A stretch of DNA of 64,000 nucleotides, from the NCBI GenBank assembly GCA_903813345.2, contig CAIIXF020000004.1:16847513-16911512 (forward strand). Reading direction: 5' to 3'. The stretch is from Owenia fusiformis (taxonomy: Eukaryota > Annelida > Polychaeta > Sabellida > Oweniidae). Shown piece by piece: positions 33,965 through 47,300 of this stretch. A model generated the notes under the pieces. The model did not search any database, was not told the DNA's origin, and saw only the letters and a program-made list of their open reading frames with translations. How positions within the stretch are numbered: position 1 is the first letter of the stretch; the number at the start of each line of letters is the position of its first letter. The position numbers were made by a program, and so were the translations under genes.

Positions 33965-36950
33965 ATGGACTCTCCGACTCATAGCATGTCACAACGGATA
34001 TTGTATTTTGAATTGGCAGCATTGATACTGGCCTTTGTCGGACGGGTATGTTGATTTTTGTCGACTATGCACGTGAAAACACAGATTTGTGAGTCAATCA
34101 AACAGAAAAGTTAGGAATGGCACTACAGTAAACTTTTAAGGTACAGCTGGAAAATAACATTTTGGTAAAAATTGCTATACTTGCACATGTTCTTTTCAAA
34201 ATAAAGTATGAAGGCATGTGTCAATTTCCTTGCTTTTTTCAGGAAAGTATCATTACATTGTCTACTTTTAGAATATCTGGTAGGAGTTCAATGGAAACTT
34301 TAGGAAATTCATGTTATTTTCTGGTACAAAATTAACTACAGTTGGGGACAAAAATAAATGACAGGTCGATTTTCGATCACCATTTCCTAATTATGGTGGT
34401 CTGAAAGCCCATAATTTCCAATATTGTCTAGATATATATCTCTTAAAATTTGTATATTTTACATTTTGTATAATCTCATCCACTGATGTATGGCCTCTTG
34501 TAAATTCTCTTATTTTTAACATGGGAAATCCTCACTTCAGCAAATCCACCTGTCATTTATTTATGTCCCCAACTGTATGGATAACTATGTATAACTATCA
34601 GTCTATTGAATATAAACTACCTGGGAGGGCAAGGAAGAGAGGCTCCAAAGATCGAAACTCGATTTTTTCCAACAATGAAAACGTCGAATCGTCGCTATTT
34701 TCTGGAATTAAAACCGACTATAAATTCAAAATAAAGAGTTCAAAACATTTAAACAAATATCTCGATCATTTCTTGTGAGTTTTTGAATTTTTCGTTCGGA
34801 AAAGGCCAGATTTTCGATTCAAATGTTGAAGTGAACAAAATGGCGGCTGTTTGGATTCGAATTTTGTATTACGACATGCCTATATATGGGACAGAATATC
34901 AATGATGCACCCTGGGATCCAATCCTTCCTGGGAGGGAATATTTATCTATGAAAATGAAAATTTAGAAAATTCAATGATCTACTTTTTTAAAGTACAATA
35001 ATAAAGGCCATTCCATTTTTATTTTATGAATCCGGATCATTCATCTAAAATTCGTTGCATTCAATATTTAGGGCCTCTGTCTTGATTCTGTTGGACCAAC
35101 GTTGCTGGACCTTCTAGAGACCGTTAATGGAGATATTGACCAGTCATCGTATATCTTCATATCTCAATCTCTCGGCGTTCTGATTGGCTCACTTATAAGT
35201 CCAAAATTCTTTGGAAACGGCAATGACGAAATGCTCCTGGCTGGGGCATGCTTACTACAGGCAGTGGCGACATCTTTCGTAGCAATATTTGGCCTACTTC
35301 CGATTATGTGTACTGCATTTTGCTTCCAGGGATTAGCGATAGGTGTCGTAGGGATAGGTTTGTATCATTTTTCTTTGTTATATATTATCTATCATGGTGT
35401 TCATATCATTTGTCAAATAATTTTACTTGACTGGATGAATGTGTCTACATGTGTGTCATGTTATTACGTAAAATGATTTTCAATTGAACTTTGAGATATT
35501 AGATATGAAATACTGTATGCATGGGTTAAATACTAAAAGAGTATTTGCTCATGGTATATGCGCAGCTAAAATGGACATTTCCTCAAGCTAAGGACAATTT
35601 GCACTTTCTGCCATTTTGATGACAACATGCTTTTTTCTGATGAGCATATCTCATTCCAAACACGGCCTAGATATTTCATTTTTGCATATAAGGTGCTTTA
35701 GTGTACCCAGATTATTAATCGAGTGTTAATTTTTCTTAACAATATATAAATTAAAATAATTAGAATTGCAAAAATCTTATCATGCAGATCTGCCTTAAGG
35801 GAACTTTGCTAATATCGTAAATTATATTTATTATACTTTTGGTATTTTAGGTGTTTGTTCTGTTAGTTTAAAGATAGGAGGAAAAACAAACGGACCGTCA
35901 TATCTTCAAGCTGTATATCTAGGAGTTTCCATTGGAGCCATCGCGGGACCTATCATGGTTCAACCCTTCTTGTCACACCAAGTCCCAACAGAAAATAAAA
36001 GGGAAACTGAAATATTTAACTTTAATTCAACATCTGGAATAGTGCAATCTAATGTATATATCAATCCTAAATTTTCGTCTGGTAGCAACGTAAAGTGGTT
36101 TTACGTCACGGCTGGATTAATTCTGCTGCTACCAGCAATATGTTTTTTACTAATATTTATATCGCAGAAACGGTCACGTGTTCCCGAATCTCTGGGAGAG
36201 GACTCCAAGGTTATCTTAACTGCAAGTGTGAGGAACCAAAGTGAAAAACATACGATGAAATCAGGGATTTCCCTTTTATTAATCTTTGTATTTTCAACTT
36301 TATATTACGGAATGCAGGACACATTCGCAAATCTACTTACTGTATTCAGTGTTACTAGCAAGCTAAGGATGTCTAAAATGATGGGAAACTATATGTCATC
36401 TATGTTCTGGGGTACCATGGCTATAGGGAGATTATTAGGGATTGCCGTTGCAAGGAGGACATCACCGGAGATAATGATTATCGTGGATTTGATTGGTTCT
36501 CTAATCGCATCTGGGTTACTGATTTTACTAGTAGAGACATCACAATCGGTTTTGTGGATCCTTGCTGGTATACTGGGTCTCAGCTGGGCCTCATTGAATG
36601 GATCAGTAGTAGCTTGGTCGGCCATATATATAAAACCAGACAAACACAATTTAATGGTGATATTTTTCGGAAGATGTACAGGTCTTATGTCACTTCCGCC
36701 GCTTGTTGCTGTGATGTTTGACATCAGCCCAATGGTATTAATGTATGCATTAGGCATCGTATCATCTTGTATCGCCATTTTGTTTTGTTTTCTCCACGTT
36801 ATAAACATATACCCTGTGGTCGATAAAGGTACTCCTTGTAATGAAGATACGACAAAATTGTTACAAACCGTTGAGCATGATATTAATGATAACTATCAAA
36901 CATTTAAGAACAGATCGCAAGATCCAGTTATATCAAGGTCGTGTGATTAA
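33965..36950 (+). CDS. MFSD4B-like: sodium-dependent glucose transporter 1-like (MFSD4B-type) MFS transporter
   Basis: A plasma-membrane sugar/solute carrier of the major facilitator superfamily. Three exons by eye: 33965-34045 (27 codons, phase 0), 35072-35357 (phase 1) and 35851-36950. Junctions are GG/gtatgt, tttag/GGCCTC, G/gtttgt and tttag/GTGTTT, and the frame stays open throughout, giving 488 residues (NaGLT1 proteins are ~500). About 12 hydrophobic helices are visible. Family features are GLCLDSVGPTLLDL in helix 1, SQSLGVLIGSL in helix 2, the helix 4-5 segment GVCSVSLKIGGKTNGPSYLQ with LGVSIGAIAGP, and FWGTMAIGRLLGIAV in the second half. An Asn-rich loop (NSTSG) between helices 5 and 6 could be glycosylated. 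The donor after exon 2 (GTTTGT) is weak. The substrate is inferred from family resemblance only. Confidence 0.85.
34630..34929 (-). mobile_element. 300-bp MITE, copy B, in the transporter's first intron
   Basis: The inverse-orientation relative of 19684-19988. TGGGAGGG flanks both sides (34622-34629 and 34930-34937), an 8-bp target duplication that suggests a hAT-type element. The ends (AAGGAAGAGAGGCTCC against GGATCCAATCCTTCC) have drifted more than in copy A. It lies between coding exons 1 and 2. Confidence 0.75.
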
Positions 36951-37027
36951 AGCGCCATTACAATCATGAAAACTTAATTGATCTCTGGATTTATGAGATG
37001 TGAAAGTTAAATTATTATTTTTTTGTT

Positions 37028-37033
37028 AATAAA
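37028..37033 (+). promoter_or_regulatory. polyadenylation signal AATAAA
   Basis: A canonical hexamer 78 bp after the transporter stop codon at 36948-36950, followed by a T-rich stretch; it suits the 3' end of that transcript. Confidence 0.6.
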
Positions 37034-37392
37034 AGCTACTATTATTTTTATATGCAGTCGTTTGTTTGTATATGTTATGTTACAATATGAATGTTTATAG
37101 AGTTATGTAATAATTCATTCTTTGACACTGTCTCGATGTTTTCATTCAACGTGTGCATTAACCTAATACATTAAGGTATGTGTACACGAAAGTGAAAATA
37201 GAGGTACTAATTTTCTGTTGAAGCCCTTTAACTGCAAGTCCGAATAACAACTGTTTGCTTGATAAGACAAGGGCATATTGTAACTTCGAGTAATGTGTGA
37301 CGTCATAACGGCGGGCCGGTGTAATAGCGGGCAATAATAAATATTCGAAACATTTTGGTGAGTTTTCATGTTTGAATCGTAATATAGACCTC

Positions 37393-37534
37393 AGGGCAGG
37401 TGTAATATCGTCGAATACACCCCTTAGGACTAGTCACAAAAGCTTTCGAACCACTCACTCACTTAGGTGTCCGGGATGCAGAAAACATTTGTGCCTAGGC
37501 TTGCGGGGTGTATCCGACGATAATACCCCTGCTC
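37393..37534. repeat. 142-bp foldback MITE
   Basis: AGGGCAGGTGTAATATCGTC then GAATACACCCC on the left pair with GGGGTGTATCCGACGATAAT then ACCCCTGCTCT on the right. The 84-codon open frame across it is a by-product. Confidence 0.75.
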
Positions 37535-37689
37535 TTCGGTTTATATTTCTTAAATACAAAATAAAGAGAAAGTCTAACGCAACTGGTTTGTACAAACGGT
37601 ATATTCGGAATAATAACTTAAAATGAACAACTTTAAAAATTAAATTAACTAGTTCGGAATAACATCAATGCTGCAATTCCATTCGTGAC

Positions 37690-38340
37690 TCTGCCAAAGT
37701 CGACTCTCGTTGGCCAATATAGAGATGTCTGCTAATGGATAAATGGTTTGGCATTCTGTGTATTCCAATGCAGTTTATATTTTCGCTTCCAGTCGACTTA
37801 TTGGCCAAAATAGAGATGTCTGCTAATGGATAAATGGTTTGGCATTCTGTGTATTCCAATGCAGTTTATAATTTCGCTTCCAGTCGACTTATTTGCCAAA
37901 ATAGAGATGTCTGCTAATGGATAAATGGTTTGGCATTCTGTGTATTCCAATGCAGTTTATATTTTCGCTTCCAGTCGACTTATTGGCCAAAGCACAGCTG
38001 TCTGGTTAGAAAATGAATGAATGAAAGACAAAAGGCTATGAACAGATGTCATTCTCATGTTGTTCATACTTTAGCTAACGGCGGACTCCTTGACCAAAAT
38101 ACAGCTGTCTCAGTCTTGTTAGAAAATGAATGAATAATACAAAAGGCTATGTATGTCATTCTCATATTGTTCAAAACTTGGCTAACAGTCATTACATGTT
38201 TACGTCTAATTGAATTCAATGTTGTGCATGCCATTTCAATAATGTTCATTATTTGGCCAACAGTTGACTCAGTTGCCAATACACAGCTGTATGATTAGAT
38301 AATGAATAACTGGAATGCAAATGGTTACGTATTCCGTTTC
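37690..38340. repeat. 91-bp minisatellite at the 3' end of the CUB gene
   Basis: About seven units, each with TTGGCCAAAATAGAGATGTC or a relative. The word GGCCAA starts near 37711, 37802, 37893 and 37984, exactly 91 bp apart, then at ~38090 and ~38274 with drift. The three units at 37712-37984 are nearly identical. The most diverged unit overlaps the last coding exon of the CUB gene (38269-38372). Confidence 0.85.
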
Positions 38341-38372
38341 CACGAGATAGATCACTCTCCCGCTTCCAGAAC
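38269..38372 (-). CDS. CUB gene exon 16: hydrophobic C-terminus
   Basis: After acceptor TTTTTGCAG it encodes GSGSGRVIYLVETEY and a final ~18-residue hydrophobic run (VTICIPVIHYLIIQLCIG) before TGA. A small-residue cluster followed by a terminal hydrophobic segment resembles a GPI-anchor signal; a membrane tail is also possible. A donor-like GTAACC at 38328-38323 could instead splice the end off to an unseen exon. Confidence 0.5.
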
Positions 38373-41300
38373 CTGCAAAAATCATATATATATTTATGAT
38401 CCACAATATTCCCCGGTGTTTTTTGAAAATATCCTTAGGTAAAGGCGTCCTTGCTATTTCCAATATCGTTTTACCTAGAGGTATTTTAAACATATACAGA
38501 ACGTTTAAACTGTGTACCTTTGGCTGTTTTATCGTCGGGCAAATTCGTGTAAGTGATTTTATCATGAGACTTGTCCGTGTGAGCAGTTGCTCTCTCATCG
38601 TACAGCGCAGTGTGAGTTACTTTATCATTAGACGAGACAGTGTAAGTTGTTCTCTCATCGGGCACGGCTTTGTAAATTGTTTCATCATCAGCCAAAGTGG
38701 TGCCAGCTGTTTGATCGGTTGTTTTATCCTCATAAGTTGTAATAATCTTTGGTGCAACATTGCACTCAGCTAAAGGAAATAAGAATAAGTCGTTTTATCC
38801 TCCTTATAAGTTGTGTTACTTTTTGATGTAACGTTGCACTCGGCCATAAAAGAAATAAGAGTAAGTTGATTGTAAAGATACGTTTTGGTGCAATGGATAA
38901 AATCTGTTGAAATTGTTCATCAATATAACTCTATTGACTTGAAAACATACTTAATATATTTAAAAATTATTTCCATTAACTCATGCCTAGCTATATGCAA
39001 TACAATGTGCGCACGAAAAAATAAGACCGAGTGGATACATTAAGGTGCTTGTAGGTACCAAGGCCTGAAATTACTTTACATAAAAGTGTACAATTATCAT
39101 TCTGCTTCATATTCAGGCATAAAAATTGGGGTCGTAGACTTTGTTTTTTACCTAAAGTTAGAAAACAGTTTGATCCCCCATGTTAGGGTATAGGCAAGTA
39201 GAGGATTGGGAGGATGGATTATCTCAAAAACTAAATAATCAGCTTTTTATTTTTGCACACATGCTAGTTTACTGACACGTCGCAAATGGTTCGCGCACGT
39301 ATTGTTACACATTTTCGCTTTTTAACACGACAGAATGTGACGTTTTTGAGAAAAATGTACACATTTGGAAATCATTTCGTCCTCCACATTTGCCTCTATA
39401 TCTCAAAATGTTCGAGACGAATAACTCTGATATCGTATACATATTAACAATGGGTTAGGAGCATCATAAAACACGAATCAATTGATATTTTAAGTGAAAT
39501 AAATATATGTCCTGCTATGTTTGAAAATAGGTGAATGGCCTAAATTCGCCCTATTTAAATGAATTTTGAAAACCTTTCGTACTCCACTTTTCCACATACA
39601 ACAGAAAACACATACGTTTGCGAACAAAATCTACTATCTATTAATAAACTAGAGTTTATGAGCAAAATAATCATGTATGAATTATTGAAAATCGGTGTCT
39701 TATTTTTTGTCTAATGTACACCTGAAAAGCTCAAGGTAACAAAAAATGAGTAAAAAAGGTCGCTGTCGACGGATTCTATTTTTCAAACTATATGACGTCA
39801 CAATATGGGACGCTTACTAGATTTAATTCTTTGAAACAACACTTCCATCTATCTTTATCAAGACGAAAATAAAGTATAATAGTCAAAACTGTTTATGAGC
39901 GTTTAAAGACGAAAAATTATCCAAAATGTAACATGTCGACAGCGGATATTTACCAGATTTTGGGGTAAAAGAATCTTTTTTTAAAAAAGAACGCGCAAGA
40001 ATTGTGAAAGGAGTGTACTTGATTTGAAAACATCATTAAAGCAGCTTTAAAATGATATACAAAAATGAGAATATTCACTAATATTCCGAAGAATTAAAAT
40101 TACATTCATGCGATACCCTAAAAACAGAAGTGCGCCACCTTTTTGCGACGTGTCACTGATTCATAATGTGTAGTTTGATTCATCTGTTTGTCTTCTATAC
40201 TTTAAAAGTTAGTTATACGATGCAACACGTTATATGAACAATCAAATTATATATAAACAATGACCGTGTTCTTTTATCACGGAATACAGACCGGCGACCT
40301 GTTGCGACTTTTGAAGCATATTATCTCCTTGTGTTTTTCGGGGCTAAAAGATCAGAAGAGATTGGCACATCAAAAGCGTCGGTGTAAAATAAACCGATTA
40401 CTACCCGTTTGGCCTCATTACCTCTTTTATCAACTGCTCTGTACGACGCCTGAAAACCTCCCCTTCTAGATGAAGATGTGCTATATTCTACATGTAGCCA
40501 GGGTCCTGCAGATTTAACAGCACGAGGGAAGAATGCTCCAAAGTTTTCACATGAATGTGGTTCCTCAATTCTCCCCACTTCATCTGTTAGATTGACAAAA
40601 TCATAAATACAACCGACACCACCATTATTGATATAAAAGTCATCGAAGATCAATTCAACCACCTACAAGAAATGTAAAGATACAATCAATCAGCTACAAG
40701 AAATTTAAAGTAACAATCAACCACTTATGTAACGAAATCATTCAACCGCCTACGAGAAAAGTAAAGCAACCATTCAAACACATACAAGAAAGGTATAGGT
40801 AAAGAAACCATTCAAAGGTAAAGAAAAAATTCAATCACATACAAGAAATGTAAAGAAACCATTCAACAAAATACAAGAAAGGTAAGGAAATCATTCAACC
40901 ACCTACAAGAAATGTAAAGAAACAATCAACCACTTCATGTAAAGAAATCATTCAACCATATTCAAAAAAGGTAAAAAACATTCAACCACATACAAGAAAG
41001 GTAAAGAGACCATTCAACCACATACAAGAAATATTAAGAGACCATTCAAAATTTTCGAAACCGCCATTGCTGACGTCACTTGTTTATCGATTTTTGAGCA
41101 ATCAGAGATGTATATCATCTCAATACAGGTTTACATTGTAATGAACGTATGTCATCTTTAAACTCTGGAGTTATTCCCCATGGATATGATGGGTGTGACA
41201 CTGAGATGACGGGTGACACACATGCGTTCTGATGTTGAAATCATCTGACGGGCAGCTTCGGTATTTTTAGGAAAAGCATACAGTTGACGGCAATAGTGGC

Positions 41301-44300
41301 TCCAATTCTGTATCATGTTGGCAATGGTTTATGTATTAGGTATGGTTCATTACCTTTCCTTTCTGAACATGAATATCCCAGGAACATTCCATATTACGTA
41401 TAGACCTACGAAAGCACTTAAAAGCAGGTGATGATATCTCTCCTGTATTCTCGTACAAATATCGCCTCGTGCATGAATCTGTCAGTCTGAGAATGGTCCT
41501 GTTACTGTTTGATACTACAAATAAAGATGATTTAATTTGAAGCTCAATTATGTCATGCTTATTCAAACTAGTAAACAATAAAATATATTTATAGGACTTT
41601 TACTTGGGAGGGTTAAGTATGGGATTTATTCCGAGGGACAATGTGCTGTCGATTGAATATGTATATGAGCTTTGGTGATTTCTCACAAACTATTTTGACT
41701 AAATAGTTAACCATGGTGTCGATGAACTTTCGCATTTTGGCTACTACTGTAATCTCAACGTAGAGGGTCAATACATGTCATGCCCAAGAAGACGCCAAAA
41801 CAGCTCTTGTGACTGTTGAATTCTTGAATTGTTATCATTTCAGATAAATATTGTCAACTGTGGACATCTTGAGAGCTTCTATTGCTGATGAAAATAAACA
41901 TATCGAACATCTTCTTTCACAGATTTCTTCATTGTTACCCAGCAAAATCTATGCTTAGTAAAGTAGCTATCATGGCATCACAATCTTTGACTGAGACATA
42001 CATGTTTCTTCCACATGAAATTTACACATACTTGTACTTGCAGGAACTGCCCTATATGATGCATGGAACCCCCTCATCGGTACCTCGGAATCACTCGAGA
42101 AGTCAACACGCAGCCACGATCCAGTTGATCTGTACATGTAGGATTCCTTGTCTCCACACAGCTTAATACTACGATGGCCATCATCTATCTTCACAAAGTC
42201 ATAGTCACACCCATCGCTAGGTTCTAATCTAAATTCATTGAACACTAGTTCAATTTCCTATAAAATGTAAAAAGAAAATAATATGCTTATAAGAGATACT
42301 CTTTACTGAAGATTTTCCTCATATTGATTCCCGATGTTTTACACCCCAGTCACATTTCATGCGGCCGCCGTGCGGTCTATCATTTCTGCGGCCAGTTGCT
42401 TTTCTACGCTCGCTGCAGAATTTCTGCGCTCTCATACTTTTGCAGTCACATTTCCCACGGCAGCCGTACGGTGAATTTTAAATTTCTGTTGATAAATAAT
42501 AGTACTTTATTTAATAATACTTTTCATTTTATTTACACCAGGACAATTTATAAATGTTATTCATAGTGCTAGGATGTAATATCAAATGAAAAGTGATCGT
42601 AAAACATTGACAAATAATGATTCAATCTTGTTGAGCCAGTTGATTTCTACGGGGACCTCAGAAATGAACAAATATTATAACTCCGAGTTATAATTTCTAC
42701 GCCTTCCCCGCGGCCTGTAAAAATCTGCATTCGCCGTATGGAGGCCGCAAGGCGAGCGTAGTTTTTCAACGCTCGCCGCAGAAATTCACTGATTTAATTG
42801 TTCTGCGGTCGACTTGCGGCCGCCGTGCGACAAATGTGACTGGGGTGTTAAGGTGAACAGCACAGTTAAAGTGAGAAACTATCATGGATCTGAATTTCTT
42901 CTGACATTGTTAAAATCGTGTCAATTGTGAAATCTTTAATACAGCTATCAAAAGTTGTTTCATTTAATATAATAAGAACGAAACTTGTCTAATACTTACC
43001 ATACCATCCCCAACATCAATCTCCCAGGTACAATTTTCAGAATTGGGGTACACATTATTGCAAGAGTCTTTCAAATATCTAGGTGAGGTGAAATTACCAT
43101 GACTACTATTTAGATAAAATGGGTGGCGGCATTCTACAACCAAAAAGAAGATTACTTCAATTTTACGTATATGTAATAAGGATTTCATGCGTAGAAATGC
43201 ATACGCTATCAATGTCTTTGATATCAGAACGCATTGGTGCTGTGTCTTATCTATTAGAGTATGAGGAAACATCAATTGGTTTAAAACACGCCTGTGAGAA
43301 ATATTACATAATATATAAGTGATAGCTTAATAAAGATTTTTAGTTGCCAATGTACCTAGTAAAACGCCATTTTGGATTATTTCCACTCAACCCTTAATCT
43401 TGATATTCGACAACACAGTACGAGGAGTGATCAAAAAGGTAAAGAACGATTTATGCACAGATATTTCAATGGCATTATCCGTGTATTCCTTCATGGAACT
43501 ATGGATAATATGCAACTTATTAGAATGCATGATGATTGTGATTACTTATTTCCTTGAAGAATATTGTACAGATTACATAATATGAAGTGTAAGACCCCCT
43601 TTAGAGGATATTGAACAGCTTCATTTCAGATAAATTAAGCGTTATCAGTATGGATTGCTTATTTTGTTTCAAAGTTTTTATGGTTGATGGCAAATTTGAA
43701 AAAAATATCAGAAGCACTTTAAATTTGTAAAATACACCCATTAATCTTTGAACACTCCCAGTGCGACTCCTATCACCTTTTTCATCAACAGTTTTGTATG
43801 TTGCCAGAAACGCTGCCTCGCTCAATCTTGTTTTGTTATATTCGACACGTAGCCAGGGTCCTGCTGATTCAATAGGATTCGGGGAGTTCGCACATAAATG
43901 TTGTTCATCCATTATCCCAGTTTCATCTATTACTTTGACAAAATCAAAAACACAATCGTAATCACCATCGATGTATTGTCTTTCGAAGAACAGTTGAATC
44001 ATCTGCAAAAAAGATTTTTCTCACGAAGATATATTGTTGAACAAAGTTGTATTATTGTGCATTATTATTATCTACCCCATGTGGATTCTAGATGCTCATT
44101 GATTTATTAAGGTCACGTGACATGAAATAGATGAACTATAATCCCCTGGAAAGTTCTAAATTTCTGTTAACAGGGAAGATGAAATGTCCCAATCACCAGT
44201 TAGGTCATGTGACCAGTCATTGGTATATTTTATCTTTCCTGATAGTTGAGATTGTAACAATTGAATGTCAAAATGCCTTTAGATGACAATAAGAATCTGT

Positions 44301-47300
44301 AAGCATTCAATAATGAAATTAAAGGAATTGTCGTTTTGTATATAATAAAACAAATAGTGACCGGGGACTAGCACATTTTCTGGAAATAGTGTAAACGGCC
44401 GAGGGAGCATGTCAGAGGACAGGATATTCGTCCGTGAAAAATATTTTGCACTATTCCCCTCAATGGCAGTCACTATTTGTGTACTTTCATAGCTCAGCTG
44501 TTTATTCTATGTTTTCCACAACTTTTCCCACTACCTTGACCATGTTTTTGGTGTCAGTATGGCTGTAGAGCAGATATACCTTGCTAAACTTATTTTAGAT
44601 ATATTTTTGCATTTTCTGTTTAAACACTTATCACCGTGTATAATCAAAATGTTCCTACATTTACAGCAGAGTGTTTCATTGCTGAATCAAAAAGAAGAAA
44701 CGCTGCGGAGTAAGAAAAGTAGCGGTTTTACTTGACCGACTCCTTGTTGACGATTTGAGCAATTTGGAAGAGCTACACGAAGCAGTTTAATTATCAAAAT
44801 TTATTACCATTATTTTCTCATTTTTCATTCATTATCATTATTTCTTATGCTATTGGCAAAAAGCCAGATTCATATATGATTAGATGAGTCAAAACTAGAG
44901 CATCAAAGTATACTCAATTCTCAAAGATATATAATACCTTACATGTAATAAATATAATTGTAATTAAATGTCCATTCGTGAAAAACCAAGCAAAACTAAT
45001 GCTGACTTCAAAGATTATCAAAAGCATTTACCCCCTTTTAGGAACTCCAAGGTGTCCAAAAAGACATACTGCGGACTAAAAGTAACATGTTCAAGGCCAA
45101 GTCTAAGCTTATATTCGCGAATGGAACTTTCGGCTGTCAGCTACCGGATTAATCTACTATTTAATGGCAACTCATTTAAAGTGCCCGATAAACTATAAAA
45201 TGCGCATGCGTCCAGGTGTTGATAAACTAAAAATAGCGAAAATCCAGGGTTTGTCACCACAAGGTAAGCCAGGACGTGTTGAGAGAACAGCTAGTGTTGA
45301 TATTGAGTTTATTTGTAGCCAGATAAGTTTCCTTATTGAAATTACATATGGTTATTAGCAATACTTTGTAGGTGCTAAATAATAAAATATTTAGAGTATA
45401 TATGAGAGAAATTGGTCATTTCGAACCTGTTGAAAAGTTTGTGGCTCTCGGCTACACCGGGGAATTTACTTCCATGAGTACACACATAAATGTGGGGTTC
45501 CCCAAGAGGTACGCGACAAGGTGACCTGGCATCAAATGTGCGACTAAATGCTACTATCGAGAAGATAAAATAACGAATACGACAATAAGTTATTGCATGT
45601 GACAATTCCGAGCCTTCATCTCACTGAAGTATTTTGAAGTGAAAATAGGATTTTTGTTTTGATACATGGATTCAGATGAACGTAACTTTATTCTGACAAC
45701 TAATCAAAACTGAACAAAATTGATTGTACGTAACAGACAATGTATTGTTTTACAATGTTTTGATTGGCTAAACGAATGAAACCAACAAATTATGACATGT
45801 AAAATGACAATTTTGAAATGTAAAATTTAAAAGTGACAAACACAACCTCCCTATCCACTCTTTGGGAGCCCTAGTAAATTAGTAATATTTACATGCAGCA
45901 GTGGTAGTGTACAGCTTATTATCACACCACGCTTTGTATTCTAAAGCCTGTTGTTTGTAATAACACTGTTCACTCAACGTATGTTTTGTGTGTGGGCAGT
46001 CAACGATAATCATTGTTTTATCCCGGTTATATGACCTCGGCAATTATAACAAAACCGTACTAAACGAAAAAACGCAAAAAGAGAAAGCTTTCACACACAT
46101 ATAAAAAATGAACTAGTCTAATCCGCCAGTATAAACTATATATATGATTTATTTATAAATATAATTATTCACGTGAAAAGGGGTTCATTACCTTTCCTTT
46201 CGGAGCATGGATATCCCAGGAGCATTCCATGTTAACTATGAATGTACGAAAGCATGTTTCGCCAGGCGAGAATATTTCCCCTTCATTCTCGTACAGATGT
46301 CGTCTCGTACATGATTCTGTGAGGGTGGTTCTATTGTTGTCAGACACTAGAAATAAAGATGATTTCAAGGACAACGGTGTCCGCTTACTCTATATATTTG
46401 AAAAGTAGGACGTTTTTATTGTTTTGTTTTTATTAGATGACCCCTAAAATGGAGATACATGTATTTGGAGCTCCTAAAAAGGACCTTATACACCCGCCAT
46501 TGGGATCTCCCCATGGGAAAAAAATAATTCATCTGATTTTTCAAAATGAGTATTCTGCTTCAATTATTACATTTATATGCACACTAGTATCTTGTTGACC
46601 TATATTCAGCACTGTATTGATGTATAGGCCACTTATTAGGGTCAATCATGAAGTGTAGAGGCATAGATTCCAAACCAGGAAGTATTTTTGTGTCTGTCAA
46701 AATCCATTTACATCCTACGCATCCCTGCATCTTATCCAAATATGTTACTACATAATGAAATATAATAGTATAATCTTTGGTTTTACAAACTTATATGATA
46801 TGTGATAAGTGTAAAAGTTGTTTTTGGAGCATTTTTCTATAGCCATTTTGTAGGGAAAAAATGATGAAAAAATGTACAATCTTTTAATTTTAAGTATGAC
46901 CTGAATCGATTGCAAACTTCATATTTGCACATTTGATGAGATAAACCATTTGTGTCGTATTGTGAAATTATTGAGTTTGCAATCGATTCAGGTCATAGTG
47001 TATTTTTGGTATTTCTGTGATAATCAATTGAAACCAATGGCCTCTATTGGGATCTGCTGATATCCTCATGTTAAGTCAATGGTGCACAGCCCAATGTAAG
47101 TCAATACAACCTTACTGAACGAAATGATCCCTATCTCAGCTTATGTGTGTCCGAGCACTTTAATATTTTCCAAAGTATTATATGACATTTTATTCTTCAT
47201 GTAACACCTACGAATGATTCATTTTGACCATAGGGATATTTGCCAATAATTGCACCTTGTCCTTTCTTTGTTTAGTTTTACACATCATAGTGAGGTTTAT

